From: Syncephalis fuscata
Taxonomy: Eukaryota > Zoopagomycota > Zoopagomycetes > Zoopagales > Piptocephalidaceae
NCBI GenBank assembly: GCA_025786725.1
Contig: JAHLTZ010000028.1
Coordinates: 62,001-126,000, forward strand
Length of the DNA stretch: 64,000 nt
Direction of reading: 5' to 3'
This document shows positions 37,672 to 50,625 of the stretch, piece by piece; the first letter of the stretch is position 1, and every line of letters begins with the position of its first letter. A model generated the notes under the pieces. It was given only the letters and a program-made list of their open reading frames with translations. It had not been told where the DNA came from and made no database searches. Made by a program: the position numbers and the translations under genes.

Positions 37672-40263
37672 CTAGGTGGATTCCATTGAATTCACGACCA
37701 ATTGACGCTGATGTTGATTGTCCTTATCAACGACAAAGGATGATGATGACGACGACGACGATGACGACGACGGAATAAAGAGCTTTGATGGTGCCTGGTA
37801 ACGCTTCTTTAGCTGTGGAGCCTTACAGCTTCTACGACTCCGGCTATAGTGAAGACGCCTAGCCGGTCTTCTTCGGAGTGTACTTGGTCTTGCAGCAAGT
37901 CCCGTTTTATTATTGGCTCGGGATTGTAAATGGCACCCATTTACACCAGCACGATAGCGTGACCCGTATCTACTAATATTATGATGATCTAGATCAGTTA
38001 GCTTTAGCATAGTATTGGATCCAGTTTCGATTGCTTCAAATACTGTTTGCTGAATAAACGCCTCTTCAATCCAGTCGTGCAATGGTGGAATTGATTTATC
38101 AATAATATTAAATAGTGCAGTTGTCCAGCAATTACGTTCTTCAATGGAACTGGCACCCAATTCAAGTTCTCCATCTGGAAATTGTAAACGAAATGCAAAG
38201 GACATTGTAGTTGCCCATTCTGTCGTATCCTTCTCTGATGGAACTGTAACACTAAGTAGCTGGCAAAGATTTACACAAGTGATGGGCGCCATAGTTACTG
38301 GATCGCGGAACTGGATTATTGCACCCACCAACTGTGCATGTCGACGACGCCAAAACTAGCCATTTATGCAAGTGTTAAAGATTTGTAAATGATTAATGCT
38401 CAGCTTACAGTCAATCCACCCCCTCTTTGCTGTAGTATGCCTTCAGCATGGACTCGTCGATGCCAAAGCTGTTCGGCTATCACACGACTGCAAGTTTCAA
38501 ACGAAGTAGGCAATCTATAACTCTAGCAGCATTTACTTGTTAGGGCATAATATTGTATTATTTAAACCACTTACTGGCACATGGCAATAATAAGGAATGT
38601 ATATGGCTCTTACTAAGATTGAACCGCATACACGACCATCGGCGATGTTTTCGTTTGAATCGGCACTTAGAACAACATCATCACTTGCATTGTGATTCTC
38701 GGGAATTCGAAGACGCCAGCGATATTCGGTAAGCTGCAATGGTACTAGCTGATTTATAGAAACACGACATACAGCAGCCTCTTTGCTAAGTAATTTACAG
38801 TTGGGTGTGCTGAGTGCCGACGGATTATGAGATACAGAACAGTCGGCAGTATTGGATGACGTGTCGACAGAGTAGCTGGAGTGCGAGCCAGTATCGCTAC
38901 AGCTATCTGATTTAATAGAGGTCTTGTGACGATTAGAAGCTAAAGAGACAGATAGATTATTGTTTTCACGGCGACTTGTAAAAAAGTTGTTAAGTGAACG
39001 CTTTGGATTAATCAGTAATGAACGTAGGCCACGATCTCGACGTAAATTGTGTGAGGCATTTGCTTCACTAAGATGTTTTGCCATTATCATCACATAGCCA
39101 TTGGACGAGGTAGTGCTATAGATTTTAAAGCTAATTAGCTACTTGATAATGATAATTGGATACAGTTACATATTTAATTCATTTTCAAACTTGATTTCTT
39201 TGTCAAAAAGTAGTGGGACAGATCGTGCTTGTGCATCGGGGCGGTTTTCTAAATGTCCTTTGCTATTTGCACTTGCAACTTCAACATAGACATGCCCATC
39301 TAAAAAGCAATTAATTGAACGTATACGTACTAGCAGCATTCTTACTATTGATGTGACATGGTTCAATAAAACTTGTTTGCATTACTAATAATAAACATAT
39401 TAAAAAATTAGTTGTTATTTATTCCAACTTATAAATTAATAATACCTTGCAAATATAACCGACCACGCTCATCGTTGCTATTATTGATCTGATTAATATT
39501 ACCTTGTTTTTGTGTATAATAGGAACGAAGTAGCAAGTTTTCTCCTTTCCATGCTTTCACACATTGTAGCGACTGAATAGGATCCTGTAGCAGTAATATC
39601 TATATAATAATATGAATTATATGCTTATCTATTATTTAAATACACACCTGTGGAGCATTGTCGCTTTTATTTTTATGGCATAATATAGAGGCTCGCTGCA
39701 TTGCTTCTTCCAGATCGGCAGTAATTGTTTCAATAAAAGGTTCTTTATCTCTTGCTATTCGTCGTGGTGATACTTGAGGCAATGAATTATCTTTTAAACA
39801 ATCCAATAAATTTGTACTATCATTTAAATGTTCAGAAAGAAAGTTCAATAAATTGGTGTCATGCTTATCGCTATTCTGAAAGCCTTCAAAAACATTTGAA
39901 TGCCCAAATAGATCTTGTTTTATATTGATAATGCCAAGAGAGAAGTTGTCATAATCAAACGCTTGCTGTCTGGCATCCTGGTCATTTGATTGACCACTTT
40001 CAGTTACTACTGATTGATATAGACTTTCAATATCGCTTTTAATTGCTAGTAGTAATTAATTTTAAATTAATATTATAACCGCAAATTCAACATTACTTAC
40101 CTGTAACCTGAGGATAGGATAATAAAGTGCTAATTGAACTTGAATACAATTTACTATCATCATGAAAGTTAATTGCCGCATCATTTTGTTGACCGATATC
40201 ATTCGCCATAGAGACCGGTTTATCCAATGCTGCGGCCACTTCCAAAGTTGAATTATCGTCCAT
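37672..40263 (-). CDS. anillin/Bud4-like protein with C-terminal PH domain
   Basis: Septum and septin-ring organiser by family. 751 residues from seven exons: 40263-40101, 40045-39648, 39599-39446, 39371-39170, 39115-38575, 38522-38409 and 38355-37672. The N-terminal 200 residues are acidic and unordered. A C2-like anillin-homology region begins at GRLYLQV. LPTSFETCSRVIAEQLWHR then leads into the PH domain. That starts at EGILQQRGGGLTFWRRRHAQ, runs through FAFRLQFPDGELELGASS and ends at the helix ERNCWTTALFNII. The intron before FWRRR has a CTAG acceptor. The tail is basic and contains poly-Ser. Acceptor choices for exons 4 and 6 were decided by frame. Confidence 0.82.
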
Positions 40264-40927
40264 AACGACGTTCTTCTATTCATTAGAATCAGTAAATATA
40301 TAGATAATCTCTACAGTTATTTTGCCTATATATTTGCTTGTTTGTGCCTTTTAATTAGCATTAAATATCTTACTTTAGAATAATTTATTATAGACTTATT
40401 TTTACACCGTTTAATTAACAAGTCTGGCAAAGTATTAGATGAACGCGAACAAAGATAAAAAGACAAGCATGTATGTGCCATATGGGCAAGTGTAATTGTT
40501 TATTATAATTGCCATTGGCGTTATTGTTATTGTTGTTTCCTTATGCTGACAAGGCAATATTTCCTCAATGCCCCTTTAAGACTTGAAAGATGACAGAAAC
40601 AAATAAACAAACAAGTCAGGCACACTATTCATACTAAATGATATTTTTAGTAATCATTACATTAGATCATAAATAAATAAAGCATTAACGTTTAATATAA
40701 TTAATTTATAATTAATTTATAATGAAAACTGCGACAGCAATTATGCTTTCCAAAGTAGGAAATGTTGGCTGGCCTGACTTTTGGCATCCGCCTATGCGAG
40801 GCTACATTGCCACTACTATTATAACTACTGCTGCTACTGCTACTACACACGCGTACCATTCACCAACTACTGCATATTCTCATCTATCTTCTTTTCCATC
40901 AAGATCGCGCCTTTTTCTTTTCATAAC
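40264..40927. other. divergent promoter region
   Basis: Lies between divergent anillin-like and APL3 genes. AT-rich with a duplicated TTTATAATTAA word near 40704-40722 and a pyrimidine-rich leader before the APL3 ATG. Confidence 0.45.
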
Positions 40928-43900
40928 ATGTCTATGCGAGGTCTAACCGTCTTTATAGCCGATATTCGAAAATGTAAAATATATTTATTGTAACTGAATT
41001 CGAAGCAGGGATTAATCTTTGTACGTTATAGGTAGAGTGCGTGAATTAGAAGAAAAACGGATCAATAAGGAGCTGGCAAATATTCGCGCCAAGTTTAAAG
41101 GTAGATATTATAGATTAAATCACGCTATACGCATAACAATATGAGATTATAGAAGGAAAGCTGGATGGCTACCAGCGTAAAAAATATGTTTGTAAATTGT
41201 TATATATTTACATTCTTGGCTGGGATGTGGAATTCGGCCATACTGAGGCAGTCAATCTTATTTGTAGTGCCAAGTATAGTGAAATGCAGATTGTAAGTTA
41301 TTAATACTACAAAGAATATAGACTAATATCGTTGTTTAAAGGGATATCTTGCATTGACACTATTACTAACAGAGAATCATGAGATGATTCGGTTGGTGGT
41401 CAATAGTCTACGTAAAGATATGGAAGAACCATTAGAAATTGTTAATTGTTTGGCACTTCATGCCATTGCCAACATTGGTGGCCGTGAAATGGCCGAATCT
41501 CTTGCCGGTGATGTCTATCGTTTATTAATAGCTAGGTAGATTTGATAATAATTTGATGTAATATTATTTATTAATGGCATGGAATAGTACAAGTAAAAGC
41601 TTTGTTAAAAAAAAGGCAGCACTTTGTTTATTGCGACTATTCCGTAAACATCATGATGTGTTACCGGCTGGAGAATGGGCAGAAAATATTCTACCGTTAA
41701 TGGATCACCCAGACTTGGTAAGTGTATTTGTAAAAATAAATGATATATTAAATATGGCGTATTATTGATATCAGGGCGTGCTTATATCGGTAACAAGCTT
41801 AGTGATGGCCCTAGCTCAGCAGCATCCCGATGAATATTCACCCTGTGTCGGTAAAGCCATCTATCGTCTTTATCGAGTAAGTAAATGACACTTGTGATTA
41901 TTATTAGTATTTACTTATTATTGAGGTTAGATGGTCATAGAAAAAGATTATCCAATTGACTATCTTTATTATAAAGTACCTAATCCATGGCTTCAAGTTA
42001 AAATACTTCGACTACTGCAATATTATCCACCCTCTGGTAAGCGGAATAAACAAAACTGTTTACAAAATAAAGGCTTAGTTTATTCGATCATTGCTTTAGA
42101 GGTCGAGGAGGAGCGCGAGATGTTATTACGTGTTTTACAGTATACTATTCATGTGGCGCAAGATGTTCCAAAAAATCAACAACATAACAATGCTCAAAAT
42201 GCCGTGTTATTTGAAGCAATTAGCTTGATTATTCACCTTGACACAGATCAATCATTGTTGACGGAAGCGGCCCATATCCTGGGCAGATTTCTTAGTTCGA
42301 AAGAGACAAATCTACGTTATTTAGGCCTGGCGGCTATGGCACATTTAGCTGCATTTCCTGATTCATTGGCCGCGGTCAAGGTGCATTTGGACACGATTCT
42401 GGCTGCATTACGCGACAAAGATATTAGTGTGCGAAGACGGGCATTAGATTTATTATACAGCATGTGTGATCGCGATAATGCACGTATTATCGTAGGCGAG
42501 TTACTTAACTACTTACAAGTGGCCGACTACAATATTCGGGAAGAAATGGTACTTAAAATTGCTATTTTAGCCGAAAAGCATGCTGCCGATCTTAGTTGGT
42601 ATGTCGATACAATCCTACAGCTAATTCAGCATGCAGGCGATCATGTTAGCGACGAAGTGTGGTATCGTGTTGTGCAAATAGTTTGCAACAATGAAGACTT
42701 GCAAGAATATGCAGCACGTATCTGTCTACGTACACTATCTGAGCCAATTTGCCACGAAACGGCACTGAAAGTCGGTGGCTATATTCTTGGCGAATTTGGC
42801 CATTTAATTGCGGAAGAGCCTAATAGTCTGCCGAACGACCAGCTTACCACGTTGTACACCAAGTTCCGTATTGCATCGCATCCAACACGGGCCTTGCTTT
42901 TAAATACTTTTTTCAAGTATGCAAACTTATTCCCTGAACTACGCAACGAAGTAGCAAGTATACTGAGCGTGTATGCACGGGCTATCGATGTCGAGTTGCA
43001 GCAACGGGCGTGTGAATATCTGGCAATAATAGAAAGTGGCGATACTGAATTGTTAGCTACAGTATGTGAAGAAATGCCACCATTCCCTGATAGAAAGTCG
43101 GCGCTAGTATCTCGTGTTGCTCGCGAAGAGACAGAAGACAAACGTACCTGGGTACTTGGTGGCTGGGAAGCCAATCGGGAACGACGTGAAACGCAACATC
43201 AAGCATTGGTGTTGGCACGTAGTATGCGTGCATTGGAAAATGCTACCGACCTACTAGATTTAAGCGAAGATGCAGTTGTTGAGGTACCAGTGGAGGAAGC
43301 CACGGCGGCAGCGGCAGCCGGTATAGAGCCAGGTGCCATGATTGTATCGAATGGGCAAGGCAGTGCTATGCGTGTTAACCAAGACGGTACACGCACTCTA
43401 CGACTAAAGGACGATCGGTCATTTTTACGCTTATCGACACAGCTTGACGGCGTGTTATTTGATAATCCTGAAGTATGTGTTGCTATTAAGGCGGAATTTC
43501 ATCCACCTCGTGCACGTCTTGCAGTTGCTTATCTCAATCGCACGGATATTCCATTCCAAGGAGTAAAGTTGAGCATAGACTGTGAAGATGGCTTACGTTC
43601 ACAGGCCACGGGTCTATTGCCGGTCAACGTAGCACCAGGCGAACAAGCGCAAGTTATATATGCGTTCCGATGTGAGCACATATTTTCTATGCCACCGACT
43701 ATGCACTTCCGCTACTTTCTAGGTGATACATGGAAGGAACACGAAATCCGACTGCCAATTTCGCTGTCTAGATTCTGCGAGCCAATCCACGATATGACAG
43801 CGAGCGACTTTTTCTCGCGCTGGAAACGCATTGGTGCTGCTGTCGAAGAGGCGCATATTAATGCTACCGGACTCGAATCACAAAGTACCTTTTCGTGCGT

Positions 43901-44255
43901 GCAGCCAGTCGATCGACTACATGCACGTGCTGCAGTGCGTGGATTTGGCTTCGGGCTGCTCGAGGGAGTTGACCCCAACCCGAATAACGTGGTCGGTGCG
44001 TCACTTGCTCTAGCAGGAGAAAGTCGAATTGGCTGTCTTTTACGACTGGAGCCCAATGACACACAGACGGTAAGTTATAGTGCCGATATTAGCCGCTGTG
44101 TTCATGGCAGTGTTGTTGCAACTTACTGACGATGTGTACAATAGATGTTTAGACTAACTGTACGCACAACACATGCCGTGGCAACCGAAGCCATTGCTGG
44201 GATACTTCGGCCGTATATTGAGTTTGGCACGGCGCAAGAAGTCAAGCTTACTTAG
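40928..44255 (+). CDS. APL3: AP-2 clathrin adaptor complex, alpha subunit
   Basis: Large subunit of the endocytic AP-2 adaptor at the plasma membrane, binding PI(4,5)P2, cargo and clathrin partners. 976 residues from eight exons: 40928-40973, 41032-41100, 41153-41292, 41342-41535, 41588-41717, 41775-41876, 41931-44069 and 44145-44255; all phases agree. The start [14 protein letters not shown] and [13 protein letters not shown] are alpha-adaptin signatures. Next come [13 protein letters not shown], the HEAT-type trunk ([31 protein letters not shown]) and a hinge near residue 620. The C-terminal appendage includes [19 protein letters not shown]. Length is normal. The last exon of 37 codons completes the appendage. 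Confidence 0.93.
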
Positions 44256-44506
44256 AGTTATACACTGTATTTTCGTTAATATCATCTAAACCTCATTAAT
44301 AAATCTATCTATTTGCTGATCATTATTTGTATTGTGCATTCGAAACTGATATAGTTATTTATTTACGCATACGAACATTAAAGTTCCGACCAATTGAAAA
44401 GAAAGCATCATTAATACGCTTATACAGCGTGAAGACGTAGAATAACAAAAATGTGGTACTGGATCATGAGAGGGAAAATGGATGGTGTATAAAGGATAGT
44501 TAGTTA

Positions 44507-45490
44507 CTAGTATGACATGGCGTCATGAGAGCGCATCTCGACAGTTGCTGAGGAAGAGCGGTAGCGTAGTTCACGTCTTAGACGTTCTACGTCTTCTACA
44601 CGCTCGGCACGCTGTCGAAATAGACGATCGCGTAGACGGTGTGCATAGAAAGATAGGCTGAAAAAGATGATAAGTAGCACACATACGCCAATATACCATC
44701 CAGCAACGACGCCACTGGGCCTGTCCCAGTTAAGGAACGGATAGACCCATTCGCCGTTGATAGCGTGGGCTACCCATGACCAGAACATATAGAGGAGCAT
44801 CGTCAGTATTATCCAAGGCAGGGCCGCCAAAGGAACAATCATACGTCCAAGAATGAATTCAAAGGCCAGTAAAACAAAATCGATAGCATGTTTCGATACG
44901 TTCAAATACGTGGACATTGACGTGTCATCGCTTTTTGGTTTGTATAGCACGGCCCAGTAGATCACGGGTACAACCATGTGGAATACGGCAACCGTGCTGT
45001 AAAGTATAAAGTGAGTCTTTGTCCATAACGATTCAGCCTTAAGCGTGGGAGAGACATAACCGGCGTAACGTGTAAAACGGAATGTATGATAGGCAGCAAA
45101 GCCAAAATAAGCAAGCTCGCCGATGAAAGTCAAATGCGTGAAGAAGGTTAAGAATTTCCAACCGGCTGTTGGTTTGTCAACAATTGAGCAAATCAGCACA
45201 ATCAATTCATAAAGAAAGCTAACGCTACGTGAAATCAATAACACTTGTGGAGATACGAGATTTGAGGTAACGGTACGTAATGGGTCCAGCCCATGCAGGG
45301 AGAGTTTTTGTAGAACGGTCATATTGTTGTTTAAAGGTTTGTCGGTGTCAGTGATGTTGTTGTTGGTAGTGTTGATGTCGGCGGCGAATGTATTGGGAAT
45401 GGTGATTGCAGTAATAGATGTAGAGGCAACCGGTGCACTCGGTCTTTCGTCAGCTAACTTTGTAGTGCTTGCTACTATTGATGTTGACAT
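44507..45490 (-). CDS. FAR-17a/AIG1-like multi-pass membrane protein
   Basis: 327 residues, one exon; ATG at 45490 chosen over one at 45595, which would add a hydrophobic leader. About six membrane helices follow a Thr/Asn-rich N-terminus, with a basic cytosolic tail (RLRDRLFRQRAERVEDVERL). FLTFFTHLTFIGEL and NVSKHAIDFVLLAFEFIL sit where the FAR-17a/AIG1 family carries its Thr and His catalytic pair (lipid ester hydrolysis in animals). The assignment rests on this pattern and the topology, so it is moderate. A generic fungal membrane protein is the alternative. Confidence 0.65.
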   Translation of the reverse strand: MSTSIVASTTKLADERPSAPVASTSITAITIPNTFAADINTTNNNITDTDKPLNNNMTVLQKLSLHGLDPLRTVTSNLVSPQVLLISRSVSFLYELIVLICSIVDKPTAGWKFLTFFTHLTFIGELAYFGFAAYHTFRFTRYAGYVSPTLKAESLWTKTHFILYSTVAVFHMVVPVIYWAVLYKPKSDDTSMSTYLNVSKHAIDFVLLAFEFILGRMIVPLAALPWIILTMLLYMFWSWVAHAINGEWVYPFLNWDRPSGVVAGWYIGVCVLLIIFFSLSFYAHRLRDRLFRQRAERVEDVERLRRELRYRSSSATVEMRSHDAMSY

Positions 45491-48288
45491 GGTAATAATA
45501 ATAATATTGTTAGTTAATTGCAAATAAAAAGCGATACAAATTGCCAAATAAAATGACTTAATTGTTGATTCAAATGAAATCAAACCGATTGTCATGTAAA
45601 AAAGAAATGCAATAAAGACAGAGCGTTACTTTGAAGCCACTTCTTCGGCAATAAATAGTAAGAAAAACGTACAAGGTCCATGGATTATGGATAAAGTGCA
45701 AGGTATATTTTTCATTAAACATATTCCATACTTGCCCTGTGGTACAAGGGCAAGTACGGCCTGTCATTTGGCCGAAAAACAGGATTTGTTATAACAACAA
45801 CAACAGTAATAAGAACTCATAGTAGTATATTGCACGTGAATTAATACCTCATAGCTAGAATAAAAGATTATATACGCATCGCTATGGATTCTGCCCAATC
45901 ATTCATTTAGTACCAACACTTACTCGAATATCTAATACAAGCGGAAAAGCGGAAGATGCTGAATGAGAAGGAAAGCGAGCGTAGTAGTAGTGTTAAAAAG
46001 TATCTATGCCAAGTGTTTGGGAAATTGTCGAAGAATATCGCCGAAAAGAGTAATGGCACAAATCATAAGCCAAACAGAATCAAAGAAAAAACACCCAGCG
46101 GCAATGTATAGGCGACGGAGTGAGTAGAAAAGAGCAAAAATAGCGTTACCACTTTCTTTGGTCTATTTAAACAGCGGGAAATCAAATCAATAATGGGCAG
46201 TCATCGCTCGATTGCTATATTTAAGCAAAGATTGTCCCCCGCACGTGTTAGAATAGCTCATATATGACCTGCCCCATGAGGCAAGTGGAACAACCACCCG
46301 ACTTGGGAGCGCGAAACAACTGGGCATTTTCATGTTTGAGGGTTTGTAATACGGAGACGTTGTACGTTTGGCACATTTGTCTACGCTACACTCTCCTGTT
46401 CACAAACACAACTAACATGAACGTGTTTGTGTTATTATTATTATTATTACCTGGGGGCAAGCTAGAATGATACATCGGCATGATGGCGTTACGTGCTATT
46501 TAATATAATAAAAATAGTAATGGCAGTAGTAATAATGGTAATGGTAATCAAAAATCGTAATCAAATAACTGGATATTGTAATAAGCAAAGATCGACAGTA
46601 ACGCAGAAAAAAATAAAAAAGAACAAGTTGAGCATCAGCAACAAACAAGCCGAAGGCATCCAAAAGTCCTATGATCTCATACGAAAGAAAGAGAGGAAAG
46701 AAAGAGAGAAAGCATGGCGGTGTACCAATTAAGCAAGACGTGCAAAAACTCCGTCACAACAATGCATTGAAACAGAAAACAAAAACTGGCGTATTCTCCT
46801 TCCTTCCTTCTTTGAATGGATACGGGTATGCCGATGGTGGACAAAGAGTGGGCCTCAGTTAGCAGTGTACTGTATCAATACATTGTCGCAAATAATAATC
46901 ATTAATTAATCAACAAAAGTCTATGGTATACAAATACTAAACAATGTTACAAGATAAAGCAGCGTTTAAACAACACAAAGAGTGAGTGGCTGAGCTGTTT
47001 TAAAGTCTATACAAATGGAAACAATGCACATCAATGCTAATATATAGGCCCAGACAATTGACAGTGTTTTAACTTATACATCTCCTAATAAACATGCGTT
47101 GCTTTAATTCACAGATAGTATTGATCCAGGGAATTGGATGCATTGTAGCAAACATGTTGTAGACAAATGACATACGTATATATATATATAAATATAAATA
47201 TAGATAAAACATCTTGAAGCATAATGACACTAAATGATTGTTTATTTAATCACTATGTACTCGTTTTATTGTCTTGACGTTCATTTTTCAAGACTGTTAT
47301 TCCACTCTACATCTAATCTTTGTAATTTTACCGTTTAGTGTTTACTACCACATGTTAACTACTAGTTTGGTAAGATCTACAATGCGCATTAATTTATAGA
47401 ATCTATTTTGAATCAGAATCGACTAGCTGTTTTAAAATAATTGTTGTCATTTGAATCTACGTTTATTCAAACCAATCTTTTTTATGCTAAAGTATCAATA
47501 ATATTGATAAGAAAATTTTCAATTTTATAAAAACAAAAGCAAAAGAAAATAAATTGTAGATAAAATAGATAGCATACTCTAGTGTAATATATGATAGAAT
47601 GATTGCAAGAGTGACGGTAGAGCAAATAGCAGAAGGAGAGAAGGTTATTATGTCGTAGTTACAGTCATGCAAATAATAGTATGGTGTAGTAATAATGGCA
47701 ATACAGTAATTAAACTTAATAATATTCGCGTAACTGAACTAGAAATTTGTTCCACTGAACATAGAGACTGATTTGGTGGTCAAATGATCAAATTTAATAA
47801 CATTTTTTTAGATTTATTTGTCCAACTATATGTACTTGTAACATATAAACAATATATTATCATCAAATCACACTAAAATATTAAAATATTGTTTAATAAA
47901 TATAAATTGTACGCATAGACATTGTAGCACGATGTCTAATTGCAATGTACCGATTACTAAAATATACTTGGTACCATTACACCAAGTCAAAACATAATAG
48001 CGAGACTTATTGAATTCAACAACAGGAGATTGCCCTTCCAATGCAAATAATATCTATTTGCTTCCGTTGATAACTACAGTAATACGTGGATATTAAACCG
48101 ACTTGAAAGCATCGCCAACAATGCCGATGATAAAGCATTTGCCAGCTAACTCATTAAGATAAATAACTAAATTATATTAACAACACCTGTATACAACAAC
48201 TGTTGATTATCTGTTCAATATTTAAGGATAACTTTACACTAGTAATATTTATTACTGCTTGCTTATCAACATAAAACTGAAATCTTGT
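45491..48288. other. 2.8-kb intergenic region
   Basis: Upstream of the minus-strand AIG1-like gene and downstream of the minus-strand PMP3 gene. Contains TTATTATTATTATTA near 46431, purine-rich DNA near 46680-46710 and a TA run near 47178. The short frames here look random. Its size suggests regulatory DNA or an unseen multi-exon gene. Confidence 0.4.
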
Positions 48289-49070
48289 TTACGCAGACGG
48301 CTTGCTCTCTTTGCTATGGGCTGCCTCCTTTGGCCCCTCTGCAGTTGGCGTGTAGGCCGGTGGAGGATCATTGCTGGTAGAAGCTTCATTTGTCGATGGA
48401 CCAGCAACAGAAGATTTGGCCTTGGGCTTTGCATTTTGAGCAGGTTTGGTCGAAGTATCTGGAGCAGTATCTGGAGCAGTATCTGGAGCGGTAGTAGTAG
48501 TAGCTACGGTGGCGGCCTGACTACTTGCTAAAACACGCTGTGCTTGTGTCGGAGATGCTACAACAACGACAATGGGTGAGCCAAAACGAATTTGACCTTC
48601 AGTATTGTCATTGTTATTGTTACTAACGGCCCTACTTTCATTGCCTTGTTCCAGATCGGTGATTGAACTATAACCTTGACGAATGGCACGCTGGCGCGCA
48701 TGTCTCAGTATAATATACCAGCAATGAGCAACACCTATACAAATAGGCCAAACATGTTGATATTAGTTAGTTAGTTATTCGCTATTCACTGCATCTAGCT
48801 AGTTTGAGATCTACTAGCAGCAACACTGGTTATTTTAGCAATGCCAGTGATCCGTCTACTCGCATGCGCCAAACAATTAAACCCACATGCACTGTGCCAT
48901 GCCACATGCCATCGAACAGATTTCTCACCAGGAAGATGTCCCAATAGCGTAAGTAGTATATTGATGCAAAGGTCGGCACCACATCCTGCTCGGAGTAGAA
49001 CACCAAAAGGAGGGAATATAAAACCGAGTACGGCTATAGCAATATCACGAGTGGTAAAAACGTAGGCCAT
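48289..49070 (-). CDS. PMP3: PMP3-type membrane proteolipid with long C-terminal tail
   Basis: Small plasma-membrane hydrophobic protein linked to membrane potential and salt tolerance (UPF0057 family). 195 residues from exons 49070-48929 and 48734-48289. The family core is complete: FIFPPFGVLLRAGCGADL, then NILLTLLGHLPG, then VAHCWYIILRH after the intron. Usual members are 50-60 residues. Here a hydrophilic tail of about 125 residues follows, with three APDT units (12-bp repeats at 48462-48488) and PPPAYTP near the end, a possible PY-type ubiquitin-ligase motif. Tails occur in some fungal homologues. Confidence 0.9.
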
Positions 49071-50625
49071 AGTGCCTTAAAGCAGTAGGGAGTTAAATGA
49101 AGAAGAAGTAAAGAAATGACGAAAAACGATAGATGATGCCGTATATAACAATCCTATGCCAAGAATCACAGTCTTTTTTTTCGGCATATGCACCAGAATG
49201 AATCATCTGCGTAACTAAGGATGGAATCAGACAACGTATCAAAATCTATGACAACACTTGGACAACACAATTGGCTGACTGATCTATATTGGCTGTACTA
49301 GACTTTGCTTTAAAGTGATACGTGTTCATTAAACAATACAGTTTATATAACAGTAGTAACCGTTCTATTCATTATCCAGTATGCGTCTATATTTTATTTG
49401 TCTATACTATTCCCATTTTATTATACATCACTATGTATTATAGAATGATATGTTGAATACATCATATTGTTATATGTTTCAATTACATATAGCTTGCTAA
49501 ATGAATGAGGTGAATGAGTTGATATTTATTAATAATAGCTTTAAAACCAAACAGACAACTGCAATAGCTAGTGCGTATTTACTAGACAATAAAATGATAT
49601 ACAATATAAAAAAATATGGTTTGAATTGGTGATTCGCTATGTTGAAGTTACTGAGCATATATGCATGATCAATGACTGACATTAGTTGAGATTTGTTAAT
49701 AGTAAAACTAGAACAAAAATGAAAACAGTTTTGGATAGAGCAAGACTAGGCGATTATAAAATGATATATAGACCGATAAATGTACGGTGAGAAAGAATAT
49801 AAAACGATGTTAAAGGTATAGTGCATATAATGCAATGAGTAGACTGAAAGAAGTGTAATGAAATATGTAAACAATATAATATACCCAATATAGCATAGAA
49901 TGATACAAGTAAATAATGGATATATGCATACTGGATAATAAATCTATAATGATAAGTATTTTATGACTGATGTCACTCACCACCCATCATCATATTCAAT
50001 AGAGTGAATGTCTGGTTTCAATGTGTAAATACTAATAGACATTGTCATTGTGTTGCCACTATTACTTACATCATAATATTTTCTGCATGAATGGAACTGC
50101 TACACGCCTGACTTTCTTTGTTATTACTTTTGCGGCCATTTCAATATATATCGCAGCTAAAAAAGTCATTTCTGTTTAATAAGATTGTAAAGAGACTGTG
50201 CCTGTTATTAGAATAGTACAAGTATGTATTAATCGATAATATACTATATGTATAGAAATCAATAAATTTATTTATATTTGGTAAAAAAATAACACTATGT
50301 GTAGTTGATCATAAATTACATAAATTAACGAAAGAAATAGCGGTGGAGTACAAGTAGGAGATATGAATGATATAATGAAATTCGTTGTTCAACTAGTACA
50401 GACTTGATAAACAAGACAAGTCTAGTGACTGCTTGAAGTATAGGCAGCATTATTGCTATGTGCTAAATAAGTAAATTGCTTATACTATCTCGAAATTAGA
50501 TGTCGAGTGCTCGGTCAGTTTGGTTAGCGTGCCATGTTCAATGGGCTGCACTGCTTCTTGATTCTCCTCACTAGGTTCCTCTGGAATCCAAGATACCCTT
50601 AAGGACCCTTTGCTTAAGGCAGCTT
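49071..50625. other. intergenic, AT-rich
   Basis: Promoter side of PMP3. The stretch 50480-50625 stays open on the minus strand in another frame (VPLKAALSKGSLRVSWIPEE...) and may be an alternative end of the next gene. Otherwise nothing seen. Confidence 0.4.

Noticed and set aside
42779-43396. Minus-strand frames inside APL3
   Set aside because: Shadows of a well-supported conserved exon.
45570-47672. Several 60-90 codon frames in the 2.8-kb gap
   Set aside because: Biased, low-complexity translations with no family, no consistent splicing and poor start sites.
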